Of a DNA stretch of 64,000 nt, positions 26,945 through 35,639 are shown piece after piece. This DNA is from Mycolicibacterium parafortuitum. Lineage in GTDB: Bacteria; Actinomycetota; Actinomycetes; Mycobacteriales; Mycobacteriaceae. The notes under the pieces are model-generated. The model was not told where the DNA came from, made no database searches, and worked only from the letters and a program-made list of their open reading frames with translations. The stretch is from NCBI RefSeq assembly GCF_010725485.1, contig NZ_AP022598.1:5518001-5582000 (forward strand), in the 5' to 3' direction. Position numbers and translations under genes: made by a program. How positions within the stretch are numbered: position 1 is the first letter of the stretch; the number at the start of each line of letters is the position of its first letter.

Positions 26945-27580
26945 ATGACGGCGATGACAGACACGGCGGACGACAAGCAGGCACAGGCGCGCCTGCGGGT
27001 GTCCCGCCATGCCTGTGAACTGTTCTGGGACAGGGGCGTCGCGGCGACCACCGGCGATGACATCGCCGCGGCGGCGGGGTTGTCGACCAGGACGATTTGG
27101 CGGTACTTCCGCTGCAAGGAAAGTTGCGTCGAACCGGTGCTGGCGCGTTCGGCGAGCCGTTTCATCGCGCTCGCCGATCGCTGGCCCGACGAGCTCTCCC
27201 TGGCCGAGCACATGGCCGCCGACATGGAGCGAAATCCGCTGACAGAACAGGAGCTCGCCGACGAGATCGCCGCCCTGCGGATCGCGACCCTGTCGACGAC
27301 CGAACCGGCACTGCGGTCGGCGTACCTGATGGTGCACGACGAGATGGAGCGAGCCTTCGTGCCCGTCGTCGCCAAGCGCCTGCGACTGGCCGACGACGAC
27401 CTCACCGCGCGCCTGTGTGCCGCGGCGGTCACCGCGGCGTTCCGGGTGGTCGACGAAGACGTCGGGCGCCGCGCGATCGTCGAGAAAGAGAAGATCACCC
27501 AGCAGGAGGCCCTCGCATTGGTCGACCGCGCCATACGCGAAGCCACCAACGGCCGGCTGGGTGGACCAGTCACACCGTGA
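26945..27580 (+). CDS. TetR-family transcriptional regulator
   Basis: This is a 211-residue TetR-family protein. The HTH lies at about residues 25-60 (WDRGVAATTGDDIAAAAGLSTRTIWRYFRCKESCVEPVL), and the rest is a helical ligand domain. ATG 26945 follows an AGGAGG/GGAGG ribosome site just after the second palindrome. It very likely binds the twin 15-bp palindromes upstream of itself, repressing its own gene and the divergent DUF2243 gene. It is followed by the S9 peptidase gene after an 84-bp gap, which may be separately transcribed. Confidence 0.88.
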   Translation: MTAMTDTADDKQAQARLRVSRHACELFWDRGVAATTGDDIAAAAGLSTRTIWRYFRCKESCVEPVLARSASRFIALADRWPDELSLAEHMAADMERNPLTEQELADEIAALRIATLSTTEPALRSAYLMVHDEMERAFVPVVAKRLRLADDDLTARLCAAAVTAAFRVVDEDVGRRAIVEKEKITQQEALALVDRAIREATNGRLGGPVTP

Positions 27581-27664
27581 GATAGCCAGCCCGACAACCG
27601 ATCCCACTGTAAGTCACCTGACTTGCGGTGCGCTCAACCCTGCCCGCACCACGAAAGGACCGAC

Positions 27665-29557
27665 ATGGCATCCGATACGACACTGCCCCCGTTGATCCCG
27701 GTCGAGGATCTGTTCCGCCCGCCGACACGCGCGGCCGCGAAGATCTCTCCGGACGGCACCCGGATCGCGTTCCTGAGCCCGTCGGACGGGCGTCTCAACG
27801 TCTGGGTGGAAGACCTCGATCCCGGGTCGCCGGGCGCCCGGCGCGTCACCGACGACAGCAACCGCAGCATCCTGCACTTCGAGTGGACCGACGATCCACG
27901 ATGGCTGATCTACCTGCAGGACACCAATGGTGACGAGAACTGGCACATCCACCGTGTCGATCTCGACGATCCCGACGCGCCTGCCGTCGACCTCACCCCG
28001 TTCCCGGGCGCGATGGCCTTCCCCGTACGCGAGGTCAAGCAAGGCAAGGCGCCGGTGATGCTCAACACCCGCGACATCACACTGCTGGACATCTACGAAC
28101 TCGACATCGCCACCGGGGATCTCACGCTGATCGCGAAGAATCCGGGACACGTCAACAACTGGCTGTCCTCTGACGACGGACAGGTGTTCGCGACCGCGCT
28201 GGCGCCCGACGGCGCCCTCGAGCTGTCGCGGTGGGACGCCGCCGCCGAGATGCTGCACCCGATCGCGCGATTCGACGGCAGCGACTATCCCGTCGGCATC
28301 CATCCGATGGTGATCACGCCCGACGGCACCGGCGTGTGGCTCGGATCCAATCGGGGTTCCGACCGGACGCGGTTGGTACATGTCGACCTGACCACCGGCG
28401 AGGAGACCGAGGTCGACAGTCACCCGAGCTTCGACGTCGATCCGCGCGCAGGCGTCAACCCCATCGCCCCGTCGCCGTTGATCCAGGATCGCCGCACCGG
28501 TGAGTTGTTGGCCGTGCGCTATTACGGTGAGCGGCAGGAGATCCGCGCACTCGATCCCCGATTCGGTGACATCCTGGCCGAACTGCAGAAGCTGTCCGAC
28601 GGAGACATCGGCATGCTCTCGTCGGACGAGGCAGGCGAACGCTGGATCGTCGGGTTCAACCACGACCGCGACCCCGGTGTGACGTACCTGTACGACCACC
28701 GCAGCGGGGAGAGCCGGTTACTGTATCGGCCACTGCCGCACCTCGATCCGGAGCACCTGGCGCCGATGCACCCGGTGACGATCACCGCGCGCGACGGTCT
28801 GGCGCTGCAGTCGTATCTGACATTGCCCCTCGGGGTGGAACCGAAGGGGCTTCCGCTCGTTCTCGTCGTGCACGGCGGTCCGTGGTTCCGCGACAGCTGG
28901 GGCTTCGACGGCCACGTCCAGTTGTTGGCCAACCGGGGTTATGCGGTGCTGCAGGTCAACTTCCGCGGCTCGACGGGGTTCGGAAAGGCGTTCCTGAAAG
29001 CGGCGATCGGCGAATTCGCCGGCAAGATGCACGACGACCTGATCGACGGGGTGCAGTGGGCTGTCGAGCAGGGGTACGCCGACCCCGACCGGGTGGCGAT
29101 CCTGGGTGGGTCGTACGGCGGGTACGCCGCGCTGGTCGGGGTGACGTTCACACCCGATGTCTTCGCCGCCGCAGTGGATTACGTCGGCATCTCGAATCTG
29201 GCGAACTTCATGCGGACGCTGCCGCCGATCGCGCGGCCACAGCTGGCGAACAACTGGCACGCCTATGTCGGAGACCCCGAGGACCCCGAACAGCTCGCCG
29301 ACATGATGGCCCGGTCCCCGATCACCCTGGTGGACCGAATCCGCACACCGCTGATGGTGATCCAGGGTGCCAACGATGTTCGCGTGGTCCAGGCGGAATC
29401 CGACAACCTGGTGAACGCGCTGCGGGAGCGGGGTGTCGAGGTGGACTACCTGATTCAGGCCGACGAGGGCCACGGAGCGGTGAACACGGAGAACGTCGTC
29501 GAGATGTGGGAGGCGGTATCGGGCTTCTTCGCCAAGCATCTGGGCGGACGGGCGTGA
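27665..29557 (+). CDS. S9-family (prolyl-oligopeptidase-type) serine peptidase
   Basis: This is a 630-residue cytoplasmic peptidase. Residues 1 to about 380 form a WD/beta-propeller-like domain with blade motifs such as KISPDGTRIAFLSPSDGRLNVWV. The C-terminal alpha/beta hydrolase shows the nucleophile Ser in GGSYGGYAAL, the Asp in GANDVRVVQ and the His in ADEGHGAVN. It cleaves short peptides after Pro or Ala, by family. There is no signal peptide. ATG 27665 follows GAAAGGACCGAC. It is a stand-alone gene; no partner is evident. The S9C-type acylaminoacyl-peptidase group is the best match. Confidence 0.92.
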   Translation: MASDTTLPPLIPVEDLFRPPTRAAAKISPDGTRIAFLSPSDGRLNVWVEDLDPGSPGARRVTDDSNRSILHFEWTDDPRWLIYLQDTNGDENWHIHRVDLDDPDAPAVDLTPFPGAMAFPVREVKQGKAPVMLNTRDITLLDIYELDIATGDLTLIAKNPGHVNNWLSSDDGQVFATALAPDGALELSRWDAAAEMLHPIARFDGSDYPVGIHPMVITPDGTGVWLGSNRGSDRTRLVHVDLTTGEETEVDSHPSFDVDPRAGVNPIAPSPLIQDRRTGELLAVRYYGERQEIRALDPRFGDILAELQKLSDGDIGMLSSDEAGERWIVGFNHDRDPGVTYLYDHRSGESRLLYRPLPHLDPEHLAPMHPVTITARDGLALQSYLTLPLGVEPKGLPLVLVVHGGPWFRDSWGFDGHVQLLANRGYAVLQVNFRGSTGFGKAFLKAAIGEFAGKMHDDLIDGVQWAVEQGYADPDRVAILGGSYGGYAALVGVTFTPDVFAAAVDYVGISNLANFMRTLPPIARPQLANNWHAYVGDPEDPEQLADMMARSPITLVDRIRTPLMVIQGANDVRVVQAESDNLVNALRERGVEVDYLIQADEGHGAVNTENVVEMWEAVSGFFAKHLGGRA

Positions 29558-29832
29558 CGCCTGCGGCGTGACGGGCGTCGAGTCTGAACTTGTTCGCGAG
29601 TTTCGGGCCGGATGTGCCCATCTACTTCAGACTCGGCGGAGCACTGAGATTGTCGGTGGTCGGCACAAAACGTTGAGACCGCCCCGCGCGGTGCGCCATC
29701 GGGCCACTGCGAGATCGCCAGCCGGACGTGAGGATCGGTGCTTTCATTGACAACTACCCACGCAGGCCCGGCCCAGAAGTGTCACCGATGTCCCGATGCA
29801 TCACTCGGCGGACGGCCCGGATTTGTCGGTGG
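29558..29832. other. Intergenic region before the HNH gene
   Basis: These 275 bp hold a weak ACGCC-TGC-GGCGT hairpin just after the peptidase stop (29557-29569) and otherwise only GC-rich short open frames without good codon use. The right end leads into the LexA-like box. No RNA gene is seen. Confidence 0.4.
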
Positions 29833-29848
29833 TCGAATGTATGTTCGA
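29833..29848. promoter_or_regulatory. LexA/SOS-like box
   Basis: The sequence TCGAATGTATGTTCGA matches the mycobacterial LexA box TCGAAC-N4-GTTCGA except for one base (T at position 6). It lies directly before the HNH gene. 13E12-family genes are known LexA targets in M. tuberculosis, so damage-inducible expression is likely. Confidence 0.7.
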
Positions 29849-29851
29849 ACC

Positions 29852-31303
29852 ATGTCGAGGACGGATGTGCAGGACGCGGTCAGCGCGCTGCGCGCCGCGT
29901 TCGACACCGTGGCAGGCTGCGATCTGGAGCTACTGACCCGCGACGAACTCCTCGCCACGATGGACGAGTTGGAGAGTCTGGGTTGCCGGCTGCCCGGGCT
30001 GGGGCACCGGCTGCTGGCGCGGTTGCAGACCGAGACCACCGCCCGGGAGATGGGCGCCAAATCCTGGAAAGACGTGCTGCGGATCCGGTGGCGCATCTCG
30101 GTCACCGAAGCGAATCGGCGCCTGACCGAGGCTTGCCTGTTGGCGCCGCGCCCGTCGGTGACCGGGCCGGCGCTGCCGCCGCTGCTGCCGGCCACGGCGA
30201 TCGCCCAGTCGCGCGGGTTGATCAACCCCGAGCATGTCGAGGTGATCCGCAAATCGGCGGCCAAACTCCCGTCCTGGGTGGATAGCACGACCCGGGAGCA
30301 GTTCGAGGTCGACCTGGTGCGCACCGCCGTCGGGGTCGGCCCCAAAGAACTGAAGGACGCCGCCGAGCTGATCCTGTTTCTGTTGGATCAGGACGGCCCC
30401 GAACCTGACGACACCGAACGCGCCCGCCAGCGCGGGGTGACCAAGCACAAGCAGCGTGCCGATGGGATGGTCGACGTGACCGCGACGTTGACACCGGAAG
30501 CGTGGGCGGTGCTGGAGGTGATCTTCGCCAAATACGCCGCACCCGGCATGTGCAACCCCGCCGACCCCGAACCCTGCACCTCGGGCACCCCGTCACAAGC
30601 CCAGATCGACTCTGACGATCGCAGCCTGGCCCAGCGCCAGCACGACGCGCTGATCGCCGTCGGACGCATCGCTTTGATGAGCGGCGAACTCGGCACACTC
30701 AACGGGCTACCCGTGTCGATCATCATCCGCACCACCCTGCAAGACCTCGAATCCCGCGCCGGGATCGGGGTCACCGGTGGCGGCACCAAGATGCCCATCA
30801 AAGACGTGATCCGGATGGGCGGGCATGCCAATCACTACCTGGCGGTGTTCGACAACGCCACCGGGGCGGCGCTGGATCTGTTCCGCACCAAACGCACCGC
30901 CACACCTGAACAACGGATCATGTTGATCGCCCGCGACGGCGGCTGTACGAAGCCGTGCTGCACCGTCGGCGCCTACGGCAGCCAAGTCCATCACGTGGTC
31001 ACCGACTGGGCCCGCGGCGGGCTCACCAACATCGACGAACTCGGCCTGGCCTGCGGACCCGACAACCGCAGCGTCAATCCCGACGACCCGACTGCCTGGA
31101 CCACCCGGATGAACACCCGCGGCGAGGTCGAGTGGATTCCACCGGAGCTTCTCGACACCGGACAGGCTCGCGTGAACACCTACCACCGCCCCGAACGACT
31201 CCTGCGCCCACCCGAGGAGCCCGAAAACGACAGCGCCGCGGCTGAACCCGACACCCCCGGCGGACCCGGCGGACCCGCACCACCCGAAGACCACGCGGCC
31301 TGA
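29852..31303 (+). CDS. DUF222 / 13E12-family HNH endonuclease
   Basis: This 483-residue protein has an N-terminal DUF222 region (about 1-330; SVTEANRRLTEACLLAPR) and a C-terminal HNH-type nuclease motif: CTKPCCTVGAYGSQVHHVVTDWARGG, then TNIDELGLACGPDNRSV. The last His of a classic HNH is replaced by the CGPDNR form seen in 13E12 proteins. The tail is Pro/Glu-rich. The start is set at ATG 29852, just after the LexA box, though 29837 is possible and the first leaves little leader. The family is multicopy in mycobacteria and is not itself a transposase. Its precise DNA substrate is unknown. Confidence 0.85.
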   Translation: MSRTDVQDAVSALRAAFDTVAGCDLELLTRDELLATMDELESLGCRLPGLGHRLLARLQTETTAREMGAKSWKDVLRIRWRISVTEANRRLTEACLLAPRPSVTGPALPPLLPATAIAQSRGLINPEHVEVIRKSAAKLPSWVDSTTREQFEVDLVRTAVGVGPKELKDAAELILFLLDQDGPEPDDTERARQRGVTKHKQRADGMVDVTATLTPEAWAVLEVIFAKYAAPGMCNPADPEPCTSGTPSQAQIDSDDRSLAQRQHDALIAVGRIALMSGELGTLNGLPVSIIIRTTLQDLESRAGIGVTGGGTKMPIKDVIRMGGHANHYLAVFDNATGAALDLFRTKRTATPEQRIMLIARDGGCTKPCCTVGAYGSQVHHVVTDWARGGLTNIDELGLACGPDNRSVNPDDPTAWTTRMNTRGEVEWIPPELLDTGQARVNTYHRPERLLRPPEEPENDSAAAEPDTPGGPGGPAPPEDHAA

Positions 31304-31317
31304 CGGCCGGCCGGCGG

Positions 31318-32748
31318 CTACCCGTACGCGGGGTAACGGTCCTCCCAGAGGGCGATTTGCTCGACGCGGTGACCGCGGACGGTTGCGCTCTCTGTGCCGA
31401 GCAGCATCGTCGTACCACCGACACCGTCGTAGCGGTCCCAGGGCTCTCCCCCACGGATGAACTCCAGCCAGCGCGCCTGCACGGCATTCGACATCCGGCG
31501 AGCCGCCTCGTCGGCACCGGCCAACGCGGGCGCGGCATCCAGGTTCCCGAACACCAGGGCCAGACACGAATCGTGGCAGGCCCCGAATCCCGGCCGCGGA
31601 GAACACCATTGCAGCTCGTAACGAAACACCGGATTACCACGCGAGGCGTGCGCGCGGACGAACTGCTCGGTGGGCGCCGCGAAGTGGTAGTCGGTGACCA
31701 TCGCACTGGCGACATCGCGCAGCGTCTGCTGACCCGCGCGGTACGCAGTCACCACCGCGTCGGTGTCGCACGCGTCCCCGGCCAGTGCCCGCGCCCTGTC
31801 CCGCACGTACTGCTCGGTGAACACGCTCGCGTCCAGTGCCGCGTCAAAGATCCGCCACTCGTCACGTGTCGTCCCGGCGAGAACCGGGATTGCCGGCATC
31901 GCGTGCATCCGCGCAGCCACCAGCGGATGCTCGACGATGACGTTACCGTCGATACACGGGTGAAACGGTCCCTGCGGCGGCACATAGCCGGTGTCGATAC
32001 GCCGTTGCGCGGCAAGGATTTCGTCAACCTCGGGTTCACCGCCACACCGCAGCGCCCCGAGTTGCGCGGCCACCGCGGACGCCGCCTCTCGCGACCGCAC
32101 CCGCTCCAGGCCGCCGCTCTGCAGGATCGCCCGGTCAAAGAGGTCGCACCCGCCGGCGAGCAACGCCGCGATCGCGATCGCCCCCGACGACTGCCCCGCC
32201 ACCGTGACCGCAGCGGGGTCACCACCGAACGCGGCGATCTCGTCACGCACCCACTGCAGGGCGTACTTCTGGTCGCGCAGTGCCAGATTCGTGGAGTCCG
32301 GTCCGTGCCAGTCGGGCGCATAGAGCGAACCCAGCACACCGAGCCGGAAGTTGACCGTCACCACCACGATGTCGTCGCGGCAGGCCAGCCGCGCACCGTC
32401 GAGCAGCGGCGCCGACCCGTGACCCTGCGCCTGCCCACCGCCGTGCAGGAACACCAGCACCGGCCGACGCGCATCGTCGGCCGCGGGCGTCCAGATGTTC
32501 AGCGTGAGGCAGTCCTCGCCCATCGTGAGACCCCGCTTGGCGAGCCGCTCGGCAGAGATGTCCTGCGGAGCGATCGGCCCGAACGCGATCGCCTCCCGCA
32601 CACCGCTCCAGCTCGACACGGGTTGTGCTGGGCGCCAACGTCGGTCACCGGTCGGCGGCGCCGCGTACGGCACCCCCCGGAAGACGACGACGCCTTCACC
32701 GGCGTCGCCGCGCAGGACTCCGTACGACGTGTGCGCGAGCGCGGTCAT
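31318..32748 (-). CDS. Type-B carboxylesterase/lipase
   Basis: This is a 476-residue alpha/beta hydrolase. Motifs are FRGVPYAAPPTGDRRW (N-terminal signature), EDCLTLNIWTP, the oxyanion HGGG, the nucleophile in VAGQSSGAIA, TRDEWRIF for the acid, and GACHDSCLALVF for the His. It hydrolyses esters; no signal peptide is seen. The start overlaps the VOC gene stop by four bases (ATGA), making it the last gene of a five-gene operon with sulfotransferase, DUF1214 and LLM genes. That company suggests ester hydrolysis within a secondary-substrate degradation pathway; the substrate is unknown. Confidence 0.9.
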   Translation of the reverse strand: MTALAHTSYGVLRGDAGEGVVVFRGVPYAAPPTGDRRWRPAQPVSSWSGVREAIAFGPIAPQDISAERLAKRGLTMGEDCLTLNIWTPAADDARRPVLVFLHGGGQAQGHGSAPLLDGARLACRDDIVVVTVNFRLGVLGSLYAPDWHGPDSTNLALRDQKYALQWVRDEIAAFGGDPAAVTVAGQSSGAIAIAALLAGGCDLFDRAILQSGGLERVRSREAASAVAAQLGALRCGGEPEVDEILAAQRRIDTGYVPPQGPFHPCIDGNVIVEHPLVAARMHAMPAIPVLAGTTRDEWRIFDAALDASVFTEQYVRDRARALAGDACDTDAVVTAYRAGQQTLRDVASAMVTDYHFAAPTEQFVRAHASRGNPVFRYELQWCSPRPGFGACHDSCLALVFGNLDAAPALAGADEAARRMSNAVQARWLEFIRGGEPWDRYDGVGGTTMLLGTESATVRGHRVEQIALWEDRYPAYG

Positions 32749-33242
32749 GGCCGCTCGGTCAACGGGTACTGCCGCCCCATCTCACCGCTGAGCACCTGCG
32801 CCAGGAAATCGCGGCCCTTGAAGCTCACCACCTCGACGCGGAGCCCGCTGCGGGGATCGCGCAGGAAGGCGACGCCGGCGCCCGTGCGCTCCAGCTCCCA
32901 GCCCTCGCTCTGCAGTCGCGCGGTGTCGTCGCGCCAGCGCTGCGCGTAGTAGCCGACATGATGCATGCCCGGTTCGTCGAAGATCGAGTCGGGCGCGGCG
33001 ACGACCTCGATCAGTTCCAGGTACGGCGGGCCGGACATCGAGAATGCGATACGGACCGGCTGATCGTCGACCGAGCCGTCCGGGCTGGTGAATCCGCTGC
33101 GCATCTCGAACGGAGACGCCCAGGTGATCTGCATGGAGCCCGCCAGAGCCGCCATGGCGGACAGCAAGTCCGGGACGATGTGGCCGACGTGGTAGGCGTT
33201 GTCGAACGCTGACGCGGAGAGCGTCTCGAGTTTCGGGTCCAT
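32745..33242 (-). CDS. VOC/glyoxalase-fold protein
   Basis: This is a 165-residue member of the vicinal-oxygen-chelate superfamily. The first beta-alpha-beta unit reads HVGHIVPDLLSAMAALAGSMQITW, and the second has EPGMHHVGYYAQRWRDDTARLQSEGW with the metal-ligand His in HHVGY. The glutamate ligand candidate is in PYLELIEVV. It could be an isomerase, epimerase or dioxygenase half. It sits one base after the DUF1214 gene and overlaps the esterase gene, all on the minus strand. The metal-binding residues seem present, so it is probably active. Confidence 0.85.
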   Translation of the reverse strand: MDPKLETLSASAFDNAYHVGHIVPDLLSAMAALAGSMQITWASPFEMRSGFTSPDGSVDDQPVRIAFSMSGPPYLELIEVVAAPDSIFDEPGMHHVGYYAQRWRDDTARLQSEGWELERTGAGVAFLRDPRSGLRVEVVSFKGRDFLAQVLSGEMGRQYPLTERP

Positions 33243-33243
33243 A

Positions 33244-34488
33244 TCAGATCCTGTATCTGCGGCGGATGGCGTCGAAGCGTTCGTGCAGTTGAGCGGCGCG
33301 CTCGTCGGACGTGACGCGCCGGGTTCCGGCCGGCAGCGCGGAGTCCAACTCGCTCGACCGAACGACCCGAGTGTTGACCTCGGGCACCTGTCGGCTCCCG
33401 ATCACGCGCAACGTCAGGTAGCCCTCGCTGAATTGCTGCGTGTCGATCCAGTTGTGCACGCCCGGATCGTGATGCGCCAACACCATCCGCACCCGGCCGT
33501 CGGACTCGACCGCCGACCTGCTCGGCGTGTAGCTCACCGGGCGGTACAGGTAGTCCATGCTGTTCCAGAACGCGCCCATGTTGGTCAGCATCCAGAACTG
33601 CCCGCCGTCGGGGAAGTCGAAGATCAGCGCCTCGTCCGGTCCGAGTCGCCACGGCATCGTGACGATCAGCCTGCCGCGGCGGGCGTCACGCTGTTCGGCT
33701 GTACCGGCGAACCGCGCACCGGGGAACACATTCGGCTCGGGTTCGCCGAACAGTGAACCGATCTTCAGTTCGCGGTCCGGCCAGTCGGTCATCGCCCCGG
33801 TCAGGAAGTCACCGGCCCACCGCATCGACGTGACCAGATCCTGTGGTGTCGGCACCGGACGCGGATCGTCCATGTCGAGGCGTTCGATGCTGAACTGCGC
33901 CGACCGTTCCGTCCACGAATCGAAGCCCTGGCGCATGAACAACTTTCGTGAATCCGCCGTGGTTGGCAACCAGTTGGGGCCGCGCTCAGGACCCCCGATG
34001 TAGAGCACGAAGCTGCCGTCCGGTTCGGTGACCAGTTCGTCACTGGTGAGGTTCGCCTCCGGGGTGTCGCCGAACGGCTCGTGCAGGTTCGGATGATCGG
34101 CGCCGTAGTACACGTCCTCGGCGGGACGCGCGCCCTGGACGGTGAAGTTGATGAAACGCGCGGTGCCACGGTCACCGGTGATCCGGTAGGTGGACGCGCC
34201 GTCGATCCACGCCTGCAGATACACGAAATCGGCGTTGTCGCCGCCGAGTTTGCGGGCGGGGCCGCAGAACGGGTGAATCATCGGATAGCGGGTGTTCTTG
34301 GTCTCCAGCGCGAGATCGTAGGCCTGTCCGAGGTTCTGGGTGAGATAGCGGAACGCGTCGGCGCGCTGCAACGCGTTCGCCGGAGACGTGTCCTTGAACG
34401 CAAGGTCCCCGGCGGCCTTGAGCCGGTCGCAGAACTCGTGCCACGCTTCGCGCAGCGTCTGGTCGTCCGCGCAATCGCCGAAGGCCAT
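33244..34488 (-). CDS. DUF1214-domain protein
   Basis: This is a 414-residue cytoplasmic protein with no signal peptide. The C-terminal part carries the DUF1214 pattern: DGRVRMVLAHHDPGVHNWIDTQQFSEGYLTLRVIG. The N-terminal half is helical (AWHEFCDRLKAAGDLAFK). The same pattern appears in the secreted protein at 46571. The family is of unknown function. The start overlaps the sulfotransferase stop by one base (TGATG), so coupling is strong, and the ORF extending further upstream is a shadow. Position between a sulfotransferase-like and a VOC gene suggests a pathway role. Confidence 0.83.
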   Translation of the reverse strand: MAFGDCADDQTLREAWHEFCDRLKAAGDLAFKDTSPANALQRADAFRYLTQNLGQAYDLALETKNTRYPMIHPFCGPARKLGGDNADFVYLQAWIDGASTYRITGDRGTARFINFTVQGARPAEDVYYGADHPNLHEPFGDTPEANLTSDELVTEPDGSFVLYIGGPERGPNWLPTTADSRKLFMRQGFDSWTERSAQFSIERLDMDDPRPVPTPQDLVTSMRWAGDFLTGAMTDWPDRELKIGSLFGEPEPNVFPGARFAGTAEQRDARRGRLIVTMPWRLGPDEALIFDFPDGGQFWMLTNMGAFWNSMDYLYRPVSYTPSRSAVESDGRVRMVLAHHDPGVHNWIDTQQFSEGYLTLRVIGSRQVPEVNTRVVRSSELDSALPAGTRRVTSDERAAQLHERFDAIRRRYRI

Positions 34489-35639
34489 CAGCGCCTCGTC
34501 TCGATGTCGACGCCGAACCGCTCTCGATAAGCAGAGAATTCGTCGTGGAGATCCTCCACGGGCACCGGTAGCACATCGGCGGTGTAGCTGAACTTGCCGT
34601 AGCGATCGCCCCGGTTCGTGGCGAGATAGTCCCGCATCGCGTTCTCCGCGGCGGCGGTGAAGGCAACGCCCGCGAAGTCGTAGAAACCACCGATCGTCGC
34701 GACCGGGTCGGCGACGAAGTCCCGGTAGCGGACGTGGTGGATGCGCGGGTCGTCGACGAGCAGGTCGGTCAGGTAGGCATGGAAATTGGCCCGCGACCCC
34801 TCGATGGTGTTCTTGGCGTATTGCGTCCAGTCCAGCGTCCCGGCGAGGCTTTCGTTGATCTGCCCGAATGCGACGATCTGCGATGCGAGCACCTGCACCG
34901 GGTCGCGATGCACCCACACGACGTGGGCGTCGGGGTAGGTGTCGAACAACGCCTGCAAACGCCGGCCGTGAAATCCTTTGAGCACCCACCGCTTCGGTGG
35001 ACGGGCGTACTGGATGTGCTGCAGCATCATGCGGTGCAGGGCGTACTGCGCGGGAGGATCCTGCGGAAAGTTCTGGATAGTCATGGAAACTCGCCACCAC
35101 GCGCTCGGGTTCATCGCGCGGAAGTCGAACGCCCAGGTGCGTTCACACTCGGGCAATCCGGCGCCGAGCAGATCGTTGTACGGGTGGCTGACGATCCACG
35201 GCGGGATGCGGTCGAGGATCTCGCGCCAGTCCGCGTCGGCCTGCGCCCGGCGCGGGTCGTCGGCGGCGGCCGGACCGGGTGGCGGTGACGGGTACATCAC
35301 CTCCCAGAACCGCAGCGCACGGGAGTCGTGGTCCTCGGCGAGCAGCGCGTGCAACAGCGTCGTTCCCGACCGCGGCTCACCGGTGGCGAAAAGCGGTGCT
35401 GTGATCCGTTCTTCGGCGAGCGGGAGACTGGTGCGGTCGGCGAAGAAGTGCAGCCGGCTGGTCAACAGCGCGCGCACCGTGTCCGCGGCGGCCCGGACTC
35501 CGATGTCGTCGAGCCCGGCGCCGTTGATCCGGTCGACGACCAGCCGGACCCGGTCCGCGAGGGTGTCGTCGCCGAAATCGTTGAGCCCGGCCGATTCCCG
35601 CGCATCGGCGATCAGCACGTCGGCATCGAGAATTGTCAT
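34488..35639 (-). CDS. Sulfotransferase-family protein
   Basis: This is a 383-residue Sulfotransferase_3-type protein. The PAPS 5'-phosphosulfate loop FATGEPRSGTTLLHALLAED is visible at about residues 85-104. A second PAPS-contact segment is likely in VVWVHRDPVQVLASQ (3'-phosphate region, RDP). The catalytic His candidate lies in WVLKGFHG. It may transfer sulfate to a lipid or hydroxylated substrate, though many actinobacterial members have no known reaction. It overlaps the LLM gene by four bases and DUF1214 by one. Mycobacteria use such proteins for sulfolipids and trehalose sulfates. Confidence 0.87.
   Translation of the reverse strand: MTILDADVLIADARESAGLNDFGDDTLADRVRLVVDRINGAGLDDIGVRAAADTVRALLTSRLHFFADRTSLPLAEERITAPLFATGEPRSGTTLLHALLAEDHDSRALRFWEVMYPSPPPGPAAADDPRRAQADADWREILDRIPPWIVSHPYNDLLGAGLPECERTWAFDFRAMNPSAWWRVSMTIQNFPQDPPAQYALHRMMLQHIQYARPPKRWVLKGFHGRRLQALFDTYPDAHVVWVHRDPVQVLASQIVAFGQINESLAGTLDWTQYAKNTIEGSRANFHAYLTDLLVDDPRIHHVRYRDFVADPVATIGGFYDFAGVAFTAAAENAMRDYLATNRGDRYGKFSYTADVLPVPVEDLHDEFSAYRERFGVDIETRR

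Noticed and set aside
29852-31303. 13E12 gene as a transposon or insertion sequence
   Set aside because: No flanking inverted repeats or target duplications were seen; the family is a DUF222/HNH gene family, not a transposase.
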